From Caulobacter sp. X (GTDB lineage Bacteria > Pseudomonadota > Alphaproteobacteria > Caulobacterales > Caulobacteraceae), in the NCBI RefSeq assembly GCF_002742635.1, contig NZ_PEGF01000002.1, positions 1,736,001 to 1,800,000 on the forward strand: 64,000 nucleotides of DNA, given 5' to 3'. The notes under the pieces are model-generated. The model had not been told where the DNA came from and did not search any database. It worked only from the letters and a program-made list of their open reading frames with translations. The first letter of the stretch is position 1, and the number at the start of each line of letters is the position of its first letter. Made by a program: the position numbers and the translations under genes. Of the stretch, positions 24,973 through 33,868 are shown one piece after another.

Positions 24973-27900
24973 TCGGCCGTATCCTCGACCTTTCGGTCCG
25001 CTTCCGCTGGGCCGTCATTGCCCTGGTCACGCTGGTCGCGGCCCTGGGCGTCTACAACCTGGTGCGCCTGCCGATCGACGCGGTGCCCGACATCACCAAC
25101 AAGCAGGTGCAGATCAACACCGTCTCGGGGACCCTGGCCCCGGCCGAGGTCGAGAAGCTCGTCACCTTCCCGGTGGAGACGGCCATGGCCGGCATCCCCG
25201 GCCTGGAGTCCACGCGCTCGATTTCGCGCAACGGCTTTTCCCAAGTGACCATCGTCTTCAAGGAAAAGACCGACATCTACTTTGCCCGCCAGCAGGTGGC
25301 CGAGCGCCTGACCCAGGTGCGCCAAAGCCTGCCGGCCGGGGCCGAGCCCGCCATGGGCCCGATCTCCTCGGGTCTGGGCGAGGTCCTGATGTGGACCGTG
25401 GCCTTCGAGCATCCGGGCGGCAAGGGCGCCAAGGTCACCGAAGGTTCGCCAGGCTGGCAAAGCGACGGGTCCTACCTGACCTCGACCGGGGAGCGGCTAT
25501 CCGATCCCACCGCCCAGGCGGCGTTCCTGCGCGAAGTGCAGGATTGGATCGTCCGGCCCCAGATGCGCTCGGTCGCAGGCGTGGCCGGCGTCGACTCCAT
25601 CGGCGGCTTCGAAAAGCAGTTCGTCGTTCAGCCCGATCCGACCCGCATGGCCTCGGTGGGCGTCTCGTTCAACGACCTGGCCAAGGCTCTGGAAGCGGCC
25701 AACCTCGCCGTCGGCGCCAACTTCGTCGAGAAGGGCGGGGAAGCCTTCCTCGTCCGCGCCGACGCTCGCGTGCGCACCGTCGACGAGATCGCCAACGCCA
25801 CGGTCGCGGCGCGTGAAGGCGTCTCGATCCGCGTCCGCGACGTCGCCACCGTCAAGCTGGGCGGCGCCCTGCGCACCGGCGCGGCCTCGGAGAACGGCGA
25901 AGAGGTCGTGGTCGGCACCGTGCTGATGCTGACCGGCGAGAATAGCCGCACCGTCGCCGGCGCTTCGGCCGAGAAGCTGATCGAGGTGGCCAAGAGCCTG
26001 CCGGTCGGCGTGAAGGTCCAGGTGGTCTACGACCGCTCCAAGCTGGTCGGCGCGACCATCAAGACCGTCGAGAAGAACCTGACCGAAGGCGCGCTGCTGG
26101 TCATCGTGGTGCTCTTCCTGCTGCTCGGGAACTTCCGCGCCGCCTTGATCACCGCCCTGGTTATCCCGCTCTCGATGCTGATGACCGCCATCGGCATGAA
26201 CAAGCTGGGCGTCTCGGGCAATCTGATGAGCCTGGGCGCGCTGGACTTTGGTCTGATCGTCGACGGCGCCGTGATCATCGTCGAAAACGCCTTGCGGCGC
26301 CTGGCCGAGCGCCAGCACCACGAGGGCCGTCTCCTGACGCTGTCCGAGCGCCTGGGCGAAACCCGCGAAGCCGCCCGCGAGATGATCTCGCCCACCGTCT
26401 ATGGCCAGGCGATCATCCTCCTGGTCTACGCCCCACTGCTGACCTTCACCGGCGTGGAGGGCAAGACCTTCTCGCCGATGGCCATCACCGTGATGCTGGC
26501 CCTGGCCGGCGCCTTCGTGCTGTCGCTGACCTTCATCCCGGCCATGATCGCCCTGTTGATCAACGGCAAGGTGGCCGAGAAGGAAGTCGCGCCGGTCCGC
26601 TGGACCAAGTCCCGCTATGAGCCGCTGCTGCACAAGGTCGTGGCCAAGCCCTGGCCGGTGATCGGCGGCGCGGTGGCGCTCTTTGTCCTGGCCGCCGTGA
26701 CCTTCGGGTTCCTGGGCCGGGAGTTCACGCCTCAGCTCGACGAGAAGGACATGGCCGTCCAGGCCCTGCGCATCCCGTCGACCTCGCTGGAGCAGTCGCT
26801 GCGCATGCAGCGCCGGATCGAGCGCGTCGTGGCGGGTTTCCCCGAAGTGGCCTTCGTCTACTCCAAGACCGGCACGGCCGAGGTCGCCAGCGACCCCATG
26901 CCGCCCAACGCCTCGGACGCCTTCATCATCCTCAAGCCCAAGGACGAGTGGCCCAACAAGAACGAGACCAAGGCCGAGCTGATCAGCCGCATCGAGCACA
27001 AGCTGGAAGGCCTGACAGGCAACGCCTACGAGTTCAGCCAGCCGATCCAGATGCGCTTCAACGAACTGATCGCCGGCGTGCGCGGTGACGTGGCCATCAA
27101 GGTCTATGGCGACGATCTCGACGCCATGAGCCGCACGGCCGAGGAGATCGCTACGGTCCTGCGGACGGTGAAGGGGGCGGCCGACGTCAAGGTCGAGCAG
27201 ACCTCGGGCTTCCCGACCCTGGACGTCCAACTCGACCGCGACGCCATCGGCCGCCTGGGCCTAACGGTCGAAGAGGTCGCCGACACCCTGGCCGTGGCCA
27301 TGGGCGGCCGCGAGGCCGGTCTGGTCTTCCAGGGCGACCGTCGCTTTGACGTCGTGGTCCGCCTGCCGGACGCCAGCCGCAACGATCTCGACGCGGTCGG
27401 CGCCCTGCCGGTGATGCTACCCGAACGGGCCGGCGGCGCTCGCGCCTCGGTGCCGCTGCGCGACGTCGCCAAGTTCTCCTATTCGGAAGGCCTCAACCAG
27501 GTCAGCCGCGAGAACGGCAAGCGCCGCGTCGTGGTCCAGGCCAACGTCCGTGGCGCGGATCTCGGCTCCTTCGTGGGCGAAGCCCAGCAGAAGGTCGATA
27601 CGCAGGTCAAACTGCCGGCCGGCTCTTGGCTGGTCTGGGGCGGGCAGTTTGAGAACCTCAAGGCCGCCCAGGCGCGCCTGGCCCTCGTCGTGCCGCTCTG
27701 CTTCCTGCTGATCTTCGGCCTGCTCTACATGGCCCTGGGCGGCATCGCACCGGCCGCGGCGGTGTTCTCGGCCATTCCGCTGGCTTTGGCCGGCGGTGTC
27801 TTCGGCCTGGCCCTGCGCGGCATCCCGTTCTCGGTGTCGGCCGCCGTCGGCTTCATCGCGCTCTCGGGCGTGGCGGTGCTGAACGGCCTGGTGATGATGA

Positions 27901-28184
27901 CCGCCATCCGCCAGCGCCTGGCCACGGGCATGCCACTTGAGAAAGCGATCATCGACGGGGCCATGGAGCGCCTGCGGCCGGTGATGATGACCGGTCTCGT
28001 CGCCTCCCTGGGCTTCGTGCCCATGGCCCTGGCGACCGGCACCGGCGCTGAAGTCCAGCGTCCGCTAGCCACGGTCGTCATCGGCGGCCTGATCACCGCC
28101 ACGGCCCTGACGCTCTTCGTCCTGCCGGCCATCTGTCGCTTCGTCCTGCGCAAGGCCGAAACCGGGAGTCCTGAACAAGCCTGA
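24969..28184 (+). CDS. czcA: CzcA heavy-metal RND pump (third operon)
   Basis: 1071 residues, full length. It opens MIGRILDLSVRFRWAVIALV; TM4 motif DFGLIVDGAVIIVEN starts at D426; FNELIAGVRGDVAIKVYGDD and the C-terminal helices (LPAICRFVLRKAETG) are intact. ATG overlaps the preceding stop (ATGA). It is a proton-driven divalent cation exporter. No transcriptional regulator lies next to this operon except the CzcI-like peptide. Confidence 0.97.
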   Translation: MIGRILDLSVRFRWAVIALVTLVAALGVYNLVRLPIDAVPDITNKQVQINTVSGTLAPAEVEKLVTFPVETAMAGIPGLESTRSISRNGFSQVTIVFKEKTDIYFARQQVAERLTQVRQSLPAGAEPAMGPISSGLGEVLMWTVAFEHPGGKGAKVTEGSPGWQSDGSYLTSTGERLSDPTAQAAFLREVQDWIVRPQMRSVAGVAGVDSIGGFEKQFVVQPDPTRMASVGVSFNDLAKALEAANLAVGANFVEKGGEAFLVRADARVRTVDEIANATVAAREGVSIRVRDVATVKLGGALRTGAASENGEEVVVGTVLMLTGENSRTVAGASAEKLIEVAKSLPVGVKVQVVYDRSKLVGATIKTVEKNLTEGALLVIVVLFLLLGNFRAALITALVIPLSMLMTAIGMNKLGVSGNLMSLGALDFGLIVDGAVIIVENALRRLAERQHHEGRLLTLSERLGETREAAREMISPTVYGQAIILLVYAPLLTFTGVEGKTFSPMAITVMLALAGAFVLSLTFIPAMIALLINGKVAEKEVAPVRWTKSRYEPLLHKVVAKPWPVIGGAVALFVLAAVTFGFLGREFTPQLDEKDMAVQALRIPSTSLEQSLRMQRRIERVVAGFPEVAFVYSKTGTAEVASDPMPPNASDAFIILKPKDEWPNKNETKAELISRIEHKLEGLTGNAYEFSQPIQMRFNELIAGVRGDVAIKVYGDDLDAMSRTAEEIATVLRTVKGAADVKVEQTSGFPTLDVQLDRDAIGRLGLTVEEVADTLAVAMGGREAGLVFQGDRRFDVVVRLPDASRNDLDAVGALPVMLPERAGGARASVPLRDVAKFSYSEGLNQVSRENGKRRVVVQANVRGADLGSFVGEAQQKVDTQVKLPAGSWLVWGGQFENLKAAQARLALVVPLCFLLIFGLLYMALGGIAPAAAVFSAIPLALAGGVFGLALRGIPFSVSAAVGFIALSGVAVLNGLVMMTAIRQRLATGMPLEKAIIDGAMERLRPVMMTGLVASLGFVPMALATGTGAEVQRPLATVVIGGLITATALTLFVLPAICRFVLRKAETGSPEQA

Positions 28185-28254
28185 GCCTGGGGCGGCGCGT
28201 CGAGCTGGTCTCGGCGCGCCGCTCGTTCTTCACATCCACCTGCGGAGCACTTGA

Positions 28255-28671
28255 ATGAGTAAGCCGATTGAAGGGGGAAGCACGGCGATCGCCGTGTCGG
28301 GACTACAAGCCCAGAAGAAGCGTATTCAGATCCTCGCCGAGAACATCGCCAACGCCAACTCGACGGCTCGAACCGCCGGCGGAGAGCCCTACCGCCGCCA
28401 GATTCCGGTCTTCAAGGTCGAGCAGATGGGCGGGGACGAGGGGGTGGTGCTGAGCGGCGTTAAGGCCGATCCCAAGCCCTTCCCGCAAGCCTATGATCCT
28501 GGCCATCCGGCGGCCAACGCCGCTGGCTATGTGCTGCTGCCCAACGTCAACAGCCTGGCCGAGAGCCTCGATCTCAAGCAGGCCATGAAAGCCTACGAGG
28601 CCAATCTCAACGTCCTCGACACCCAGGACGCGATGGAGAAGGCCACCCTTTCCATCCTCGACAAGAAATAG
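28255..28671 (+). CDS. flgC: orphan FlgC-like flagellar rod protein
   Basis: 138 residues. The N-terminus carries the rod/hook signature (AVSGLQAQKKRIQILAENIAN, then GGEPYRRQIPVFKVE) and the C-terminus AYDPGHPAANAAGYVLLPNV followed by MKAYEANLNVL. These are the FlgC landmarks, and length matches the family. No other flagellar gene is nearby, and it sits between czcA and a CDF exporter. Some core positions differ from ordinary FlgC (AESLDLKQAMKAYEAN instead of a TEM-type stretch). It could be a displaced copy or a repurposed periplasm-spanning protein. Confidence 0.85.
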   Translation: MSKPIEGGSTAIAVSGLQAQKKRIQILAENIANANSTARTAGGEPYRRQIPVFKVEQMGGDEGVVLSGVKADPKPFPQAYDPGHPAANAAGYVLLPNVNSLAESLDLKQAMKAYEANLNVLDTQDAMEKATLSILDKK

Positions 28672-28773
28672 ACGTCAGGGTCGCGCGCGAGGCTCGCATT
28701 TGGCGGGTTTCGTGCGTTGATCCCTCAAACTTGGCAGGCGCTTTTCGGCGCACGGGAAGAGGAGAGGTTTTCA

Positions 28774-29664
28774 ATGGGAGCTGGACACGATCACGGCGCG
28801 AGCCAGGCCAACGGCAAGCGGCTGGCCATGGCTCTGGCGCTGACCTCGACATTCCTGATCGCCGAGGTCGTCGCCGGCATCGCCTTCAACAGCCTGGCGC
28901 TGCTGTCGGACGCCGCGCACATGTTCACCGACGCCGCCGCCCTGGCCATCGCCCTGGCGGCGATCCGTGTCGGCCAGCGTAAGCCCACCGAGGACTTCAC
29001 CTTCGGCTATCGGCGCTTTGAGATCCTCGCGGCGGCCTTCAACGCCATCCTGCTGTTCGGCGTCGCCATCTATGTCCTGGTCGAAGGCGTCAAGCGCATC
29101 CTCAACCCCGAGCCCGTCGGCTCGGTGGGGATGTTCATCGTCGCGGCGCTGGGCCTCGTCATCAACCTAGTCTCCATGCGTCTTCTGGCCAGCCACAAGG
29201 ACAAGAGCCTCAACGTCAAGGGCGCCTATCTCGAGGTCTGGGCCGATATGCTCGGCTCGCTGGGCGTGGTCGTCGGGGCCGTCGTCATCAAGATCACCGG
29301 CTGGCGGTTCGTCGACCCGATCGTGGCCATCGGCATCGGCCTATGGGTGTTGCCGCGCACCTGGATCCTTTTGAAGGACACCACCCGAATCCTCCTCGAA
29401 GGCGCGCCTCCTGGAATGGCCCTGGCCGGCGTACGCAAGGCCATTACCGAGACCCCTGGGGTGGCCAGTGTCCACGAACTGCATCTGTGGACCACGGGCG
29501 CGGACAAGGCGGTCTGCACCGTCCATGTCGTGCTGGCGGAGGGGGCGCAGGGCGAGGCCGTGCGCACCGCGATCGCCACCCGACTAGAGACCGACTTCGA
29601 CCTGCACCACGTCACGATCCAGACCGAAGTGACCGAGTGCGGGGAGGAGGGGCGGCACGCTTAG
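28774..29664 (+). CDS. czcD: CzcD-type cation diffusion facilitator
   Basis: 296 residues from ATG 28774, preceded by GAAGAGGAGAGG. The His-bearing N-terminus (MGAGHDHG) leads to six membrane helices and a cytosolic C-terminal domain. Metal-site residues are visible: SDAAHMFTD in TM2 and EVWADMLGS in TM5, where CzcD-type CDFs have an acidic/His-x3-Asp pair. The C-terminal part has the CDF ferredoxin-like domain (SVHELHLWTTG, HHVTIQTE). It exports Zn/Co/Cd from cytosol to periplasm in exchange for protons and would supply the RND pumps. Confidence 0.95.
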   Translation: MGAGHDHGASQANGKRLAMALALTSTFLIAEVVAGIAFNSLALLSDAAHMFTDAAALAIALAAIRVGQRKPTEDFTFGYRRFEILAAAFNAILLFGVAIYVLVEGVKRILNPEPVGSVGMFIVAALGLVINLVSMRLLASHKDKSLNVKGAYLEVWADMLGSLGVVVGAVVIKITGWRFVDPIVAIGIGLWVLPRTWILLKDTTRILLEGAPPGMALAGVRKAITETPGVASVHELHLWTTGADKAVCTVHVVLAEGAQGEAVRTAIATRLETDFDLHHVTIQTEVTECGEEGRHA

Positions 29665-29735
29665 GCGGCCGCTCCTCAATCTGCTGGCCGCCCCAGACCT
29701 TGGGGCGCGCCAGACTTCAGAGCGTGAGGTGACGC

Positions 29736-30089
29736 GTGAACGAAGACGACCTGCACATCCTGCGGATCTACCTGGACGCCGGCGCGACCCTAAACGGGGT
29801 CGCATATGACGCGGTGCTGATGGCGCGCGCCCGCGAAATGGACATCGCCGGCGCGGCGGTGCTGCGTATCGAGGAGGCCTTTGGCGAGGCGGTGCTGCAC
29901 GGCGCCAAGGCCCGGGATCTGGCTCCCGAACAGCATTTGATCGTCGAGATGGTCGACAGCCGCGCCAAGCTCGACGCATTGGCCGCGACCTTGGAAGTGG
30001 CCGCCGATGTGGGGTTGGCGACCATCGGCAAGATCCAGGTCGTCGCCTATGGCGGCCATCGCCACCGCACCGGGGCCGCGCCCGCCTAG
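29736..30089 (+). CDS. DUF190 family protein (second copy)
   Basis: 117 residues from GTG 29736: LHILRIYLDAGATLNGVAYDAVLMARAREMDIAGAAVLRIEEAFG, then HLIVEMVDSRAKLDALAATL and IQVVAYGGHRH. Same fold and spacing as the DUF190 at 18198 but divergent sequence. It follows the CDF gene by 71 bases. Possible PII-like modulator of the transporter. Confidence 0.88.
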   Translation: MNEDDLHILRIYLDAGATLNGVAYDAVLMARAREMDIAGAAVLRIEEAFGEAVLHGAKARDLAPEQHLIVEMVDSRAKLDALAATLEVAADVGLATIGKIQVVAYGGHRHRTGAAPA

Positions 30090-30143
30090 CGCGGAGCAAG
30101 GCCCGTCCCGACCCGTCCCACGGCAAGTTTTCAGGAGCAGCAC

Positions 30144-30335
30144 ATGACCAATCCCAATCCCCCCAAGCCCGACGCGGCGAGCAGCACCGATAGCAAGCCG
30201 TCATCGTCCCCGGAGCCCGCGCCCCGCAAGGAAGGCGGCATGATCGACGAGGGCGGCCCGACCGGCGGCAATGTCGAGGGCGTCGAGAGCGAAACCGAAA
30301 CGCGCCGCGATGGCGGCATGCTCGGCGAGGGCTAG
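30144..30335 (+). CDS. 63-residue disordered protein with GGM repeats
   Basis: A Pro/Ser-rich N-terminus is followed by two related segments, RKEGGMIDEGG and RRDGGMLGEG. A Shine-Dalgarno-like CAGGAG precedes ATG 30144. No family recognised. Composition suggests a disordered, soluble protein. It lies between DUF190 and the acyltransferase on the same strand. Confidence 0.55.
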   Translation: MTNPNPPKPDAASSTDSKPSSSPEPAPRKEGGMIDEGGPTGGNVEGVESETETRRDGGMLGEG

Positions 30336-30349
30336 GCCATCAACATCCC

Positions 30350-30359
30350 GGGGGGGGGG
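30350..30359 (+). repeat. run of ten G immediately before the acyltransferase start
   Basis: A homopolymer of ten G (30350-30359), followed by ACC and ATG 30363, occupies the ribosome-binding-site position. Slippage at such tracts is a known phase-variation mechanism and also a frequent sequencing error. Confidence 0.7.
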
Positions 30360-30362
30360 ACC

Positions 30363-31438
30363 ATGTATCCAGCCGATCTTCGATCCCTGACCGGCTTGCG
30401 CATCGTCGCGGCCGCCTGGGTGCTCGTCTATCACTTCCGCAATCGCCTCGGTCTCGACCTCGAACGGTTCGGCCTGATCGCCAAGGGCTATCTCGGGGTC
30501 GATCTCTTCTTCATCCTGTCGGGCTTCATCCTCTCCCATGTCTATCTGAAGGCTTGGTCCGAGGGGCGCTTCCGATACGGTTCCTTCCTGTGGGCCCGCC
30601 TGGCGCGGCTCTATCCTGTGCATCTGCTGACCCTGGACGCGACCATCGTCCTCTGGGCAATGGGCCGCTGGACCGGCGCCAGCTTCGAGACACAGGCCTT
30701 CGATCCCGCCGCCATCCCCCAGCATCTGATGCTGATCCACGCCTGGTGGTCGACGCCAACCGTGCAGTGGAATTTCCCATCCTGGTCGATCTCGGCCGAA
30801 TGGTTCGCCTATCTGCTGTTCCCGGCGGCGGCCGTCACATCCATCGCCTTGCGCGCGCGTCCCGTCCTGGCCGTGGCGCTGGCGATCGTCCTGCTCTTCG
30901 CGCTCGACGGGATCGTGCAGACCTTCGGCGGATCGCTGACCCGGCTGACCGCCCAGGGCGGGGCGTTGCGGATCGTGCCGTCCTTCGCCATGGGCGTGGC
31001 CCTGCATCGGCTGGGCGCGACACGGTCGATGTCGCCAGGGCTGGCGCTGCTGGGTACGGGTCTCGCCGTGGGCTGGATCGTCCTGTCCACCTCCGTGGGC
31101 CTGGCCGATCGCTGGATCTGGCCGGGCTTGGCGGCGCTGATCTTCTGCCTGGCGGAAACGGACAAGGCTGGGCGCGCCAGCGTCCTGGCCGCGCCGCTGG
31201 CGGTTTATCTCGGTGAGGTGTCCTACGCGGTCTACATGACCCACTTGCCGGTCGACATTGCCTATTTCGAAGCCCTGGACCGCCTGCCGGCGCCGCCGGC
31301 CGGGGTCTGGGCCTGGGCCGCCTGGCTCGGGGTCCTGGCGGTGTGCCTCTTTGTATCTGTGGCGGTCTATCACGCGGTCGAGCGACCGGCCGGCGCTGGC
31401 TGCGGGAGAACGATCCGTTCCGCGGACCCGCAGAGTAG
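30363..31438 (+). CDS. acyltransferase (OafA/NodX-like family 3), frameshifted near its end
   Basis: Multi-helix membrane acyltransferase of family 3: LRSLTGLRIVAAAWVLVYHF with the catalytic-type His, GYLGVDLFFILSGFILSHVY, and VQWNFPSWSISAEWFAYLLFP. These proteins acetylate or succinylate surface glycans. The natural C-terminus is recovered by a one-base shift at about 31390: after VERPA the other frame reads RRWLRENDPFRGPAE then TAG at 31436-31438. Read without the shift, the frame runs to 32150 through the antisense of the next gene, a 595-residue product of which the last 240 are not family-like. One missing base, real or a sequencing error, explains this. The enzyme core is intact. Confidence 0.8.
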
Positions 31439-31456
31439 GACGAACCGAGTTCCAGG

Positions 31457-31480
31457 GCCCGCCGGGCAAACCCGGCGGGC
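31457..31480. terminator. bidirectional hairpin between convergent genes
   Basis: Ten-base perfect stem GCCCGCCGGG / CCCGGCGGGC with loop CAAA, lying between the end of the acyltransferase (31438) and the end of the minus-strand gene (31497). No long T-run follows on either strand, but position and strength fit a shared terminator. Confidence 0.7.
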
Positions 31481-31496
31481 GCGCCAAGACGGCGCT

Positions 31497-32009
31497 CTAG
31501 CCTTTGTCGGCGGTAGTCTCCGGGCGCCGGAGCACTTCGCCGTGCGCGCGGATCGGTTCTACCGCACCACCAAAGCCGATGACGAAGGTGGAGTCCGTGC
31601 CGCCCCAGCTGATCGACACGTGGGCCACGAAGATCAGCGGTTCGCGCACCTTGACGATCGATTGCAGGCGCCGACCACGGCGAGCGAAGTCGAACCGCTG
31701 GCCCAGGCCATCCGGACGGATCGTGGTCACAACCACGTCGCCGGGTTTGAGGTCGTGGTCACGGCAGGTCACGACGAACCGCCAGCCGGCGTGGCGGCGC
31801 ACGATGTCGAGCCGAAAGCGTCCGTTCTCAAGATCGATCCGGTGGGGGTCGTCGTCGGGCTGTTTATAGAGGCTGAGGATTTCCTCGGCCTGCCGTTGCC
31901 AGAGCCAGACCAGGCTGGCGATCAGGACGATCAGGACCAGCAGCACGGCGGCCGTCATGGCCCAGGGATGGGCGGCGGCATAGAGGGTCAAGTCATGGAT
32001 CGGGCTCAC
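31497..32009 (-). CDS. single-helix membrane protein (DGLGQRF family)
   Basis: 170 residues. The N-terminal helix (about 18-38, MTAAVLLVLIVLIASLVWLW) is followed by a soluble domain rich in strands. IRPDGLGQRFDFARRGR and VREPLIFVAHV match the protein at 6914-7522, which has an extra C-terminal helix. No catalytic motif seen. It lies before a CzcI-like gene on the same strand, again a metal context. Confidence 0.75.
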   Translation of the reverse strand: MSPIHDLTLYAAAHPWAMTAAVLLVLIVLIASLVWLWQRQAEEILSLYKQPDDDPHRIDLENGRFRLDIVRRHAGWRFVVTCRDHDLKPGDVVVTTIRPDGLGQRFDFARRGRRLQSIVKVREPLIFVAHVSISWGGTDSTFVIGFGGAVEPIRAHGEVLRRPETTADKG

Positions 32010-32146
32010 GGAGCGACGCTCCGGTTATCGATCGACGACAGCAGAGTGGAGGCGCGCGCGGGCGCATGGAGCCGCGACGTGCGGCCTGAAGACTTCAGAA
32101 ACATGGGAATCCTCGAACACGAAGGACGCGGCCAGGGCCGCGCGGT

Positions 32147-32575
32147 CTAGGCGATAGGTTCGAGGTCGGATCTAGGTGGGCGGTCTTGTGGGTTGCCGGT
32201 CAGGCCGGCGCGGTGGTCGTTGTCCAGCCGGAATCGAGCCGCTGCGGTGGTCGCGACGGCCGGAGCGTCGGCGTCTGCGGCCTGATCGTGAAGGGGCGGG
32301 CCGTCGGCATGGTGATGGTGCGCGCCCGAGGCGGGCGCCTCGGATGCGTGAGGATCGGTCGGAGGCTGGACCGCGCTCTGCCTCAGGGAAGTTGAGGCGT
32401 CCTGGGCCGCGGCGCCCGGAGGTTCTGCCGCTTGGTTCAGCGCGCTGGTGGCCTGAACGACGTCTGCGTCGAGATGGGCCTGCTCGGCTGGCGCCTGCAC
32501 GGACAGCACCGCCATCAGCAGGGCGGCGAAAGCCACCATTGCCTGTCGGACGGTTTTGAACGCAGTGAGGCCCAC
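32147..32575 (-). CDS. CzcI/CopL-like exported peptide with HHHH cluster
   Basis: 142 residues: signal/membrane segment (AMVAFAALLMAVLSVQAPAEQ), long Ala/Ser/Gln-rich stretch, GAHHHHADGPPLHDQ and a C-terminus containing DRPPRSDLEPIA. Similar architecture to the peptides at 11888 and 21713 but not followed by czcC. It is instead upstream of the DGLGQRF membrane gene on the minus strand, separated by about 140 bases. Probably a periplasmic metal-binding regulator. Confidence 0.7.
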   Translation of the reverse strand: MGLTAFKTVRQAMVAFAALLMAVLSVQAPAEQAHLDADVVQATSALNQAAEPPGAAAQDASTSLRQSAVQPPTDPHASEAPASGAHHHHADGPPLHDQAADADAPAVATTAAARFRLDNDHRAGLTGNPQDRPPRSDLEPIA

Positions 32576-32655
32576 GGTTCCCCCAGGTGAATGAACCGGC
32601 GCATTGTCGCGCTTTCGGCTCGGTTCTTCAATGCTGGATGCTCGGTCTGGGGCCG

Positions 32656-33765
32656 CTAGGCTGTGGTTTCGGGTGGCGGGGGCGGCGTCAGGTCGAGACC
32701 AAGGCGGGCTTGGCCAAAGCGCAGGATCAGATAGCGGGTTGCGCGCTCGAGACCCAGGAGGGTCGGGGCGCGTTCCAGGATCTTGCGGAGGTCTTTGTCG
32801 TTGACGATGGGCTGGCCGCCTTGGACGTCGTTGAGCCGATGGCTGGGCTCGACCCAGCCAGCGAAAGACTGGCCGGTATGGACGAAGCGGCTTCGCAGGT
32901 CGTAGGCCGCGCCGATGGACGCCTTGAAGCGATCAGGCTGGAAGCACCAGAATGCCGCCTCGGCCTCGCCCCCTTCGAAGAAGGGCTGATCGATATAGTC
33001 CATGAAGGTGGTCACGAACCGTCGCTTGATTTCGAACAGTCGCTTTCGCAATGCACTGCCGGCCGCCTTGCCGTCCGGCAGGTCCTTCTCGATCCGCTGA
33101 AGAAGGTCTTCAAGGTCCGGGTCTAGCAGCCGCCCGCCGGCCGGGTATTGAGCTTCGGAGATGATCTCGCCGGCCGTGATCAGGTGCAGATAGGCCTGTT
33201 CGGGATCGTGCTCGCTGCTCTGTAGCGCGCGCATGTAGAAGCGGCACGCGGCGTCGAAGGCGTGCAGGGCCGGGATGTCGCGCGTGCCGGTCCAGACGGG
33301 ATAGAGACGGGTGACCTCTTCCAGGTTCAGCAGGACGGGCAGGGTCTTGCGCGGACGGTGGTTGTTCTGCGGCAGCTCCGGATCGGTGAAGGTCGAGAAC
33401 GCGCTGAGATCGGGCAGGTTGAAGATGCCATCGTTCTGCAGCGAGCCATGGGCGTCGAAGCGCTTGCCGAACAGTACGCTCATACCCGCCGCGAACATCT
33501 CGCCGTAGCCGGCATATTGCGGGACCACGACGCCTGGGGCCTTCTCGTAGTCGTCGGTCAGAAACGCGGCCACGAAGGCGCCGCGCGCATTGCGATCGGC
33601 CAGCATCCTCTGGCGCGCCGCCCGGTTTCCAAGGCTGGGCCAGGCATGGGTGATCAGGAGATCATCGCCGGCGAACTCGCCGATGAACCAGCTGGTCGAT
33701 GAGATCAGGACCCGCTGGACGCGGTTGGATGGCCGAAGGCCCTCGGCGACTTTGCTGTCCGTCAC
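32656..33765 (-). CDS. hypothetical protein with C-terminal HEPN-like domain
   Basis: 369 residues from GTG 33765, which has GCGAGGAC upstream; the frame could extend to 33858 but that part is not protein-like. I do not recognise the first ~200 residues (LLITHAWPSLGNRAARQRML, VVVPQYAGYGEMFAAGM). The C-terminal third is helical and ends with AAYDLRSRFVHTG, an R-x4-H of the type found in Apea-like HEPN domains, which are often RNases of defence and toxin systems. The tail is TPPPPPETTA. It has no partner gene on its strand. Defence is a guess from the domain. Confidence 0.72.
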   Translation of the reverse strand: MTDSKVAEGLRPSNRVQRVLISSTSWFIGEFAGDDLLITHAWPSLGNRAARQRMLADRNARGAFVAAFLTDDYEKAPGVVVPQYAGYGEMFAAGMSVLFGKRFDAHGSLQNDGIFNLPDLSAFSTFTDPELPQNNHRPRKTLPVLLNLEEVTRLYPVWTGTRDIPALHAFDAACRFYMRALQSSEHDPEQAYLHLITAGEIISEAQYPAGGRLLDPDLEDLLQRIEKDLPDGKAAGSALRKRLFEIKRRFVTTFMDYIDQPFFEGGEAEAAFWCFQPDRFKASIGAAYDLRSRFVHTGQSFAGWVEPSHRLNDVQGGQPIVNDKDLRKILERAPTLLGLERATRYLILRFGQARLGLDLTPPPPPETTA

Positions 33766-33868
33766 ATCGTCCTCGCGCGGTTCGGGATGAAGCCTTTCGC
33801 GCCACCGCAGGATCACGCAGGCAAAGCGTGGTGGTGTCCCGGGCCAGGCCCAGGACACCGATGACGCC

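Noticed and set aside
31439..32150. C-terminal extension of the acyltransferase reading frame
   Set aside because: It is antisense to the DGLGQRF membrane gene and arises from a one-base frameshift; not family-like.
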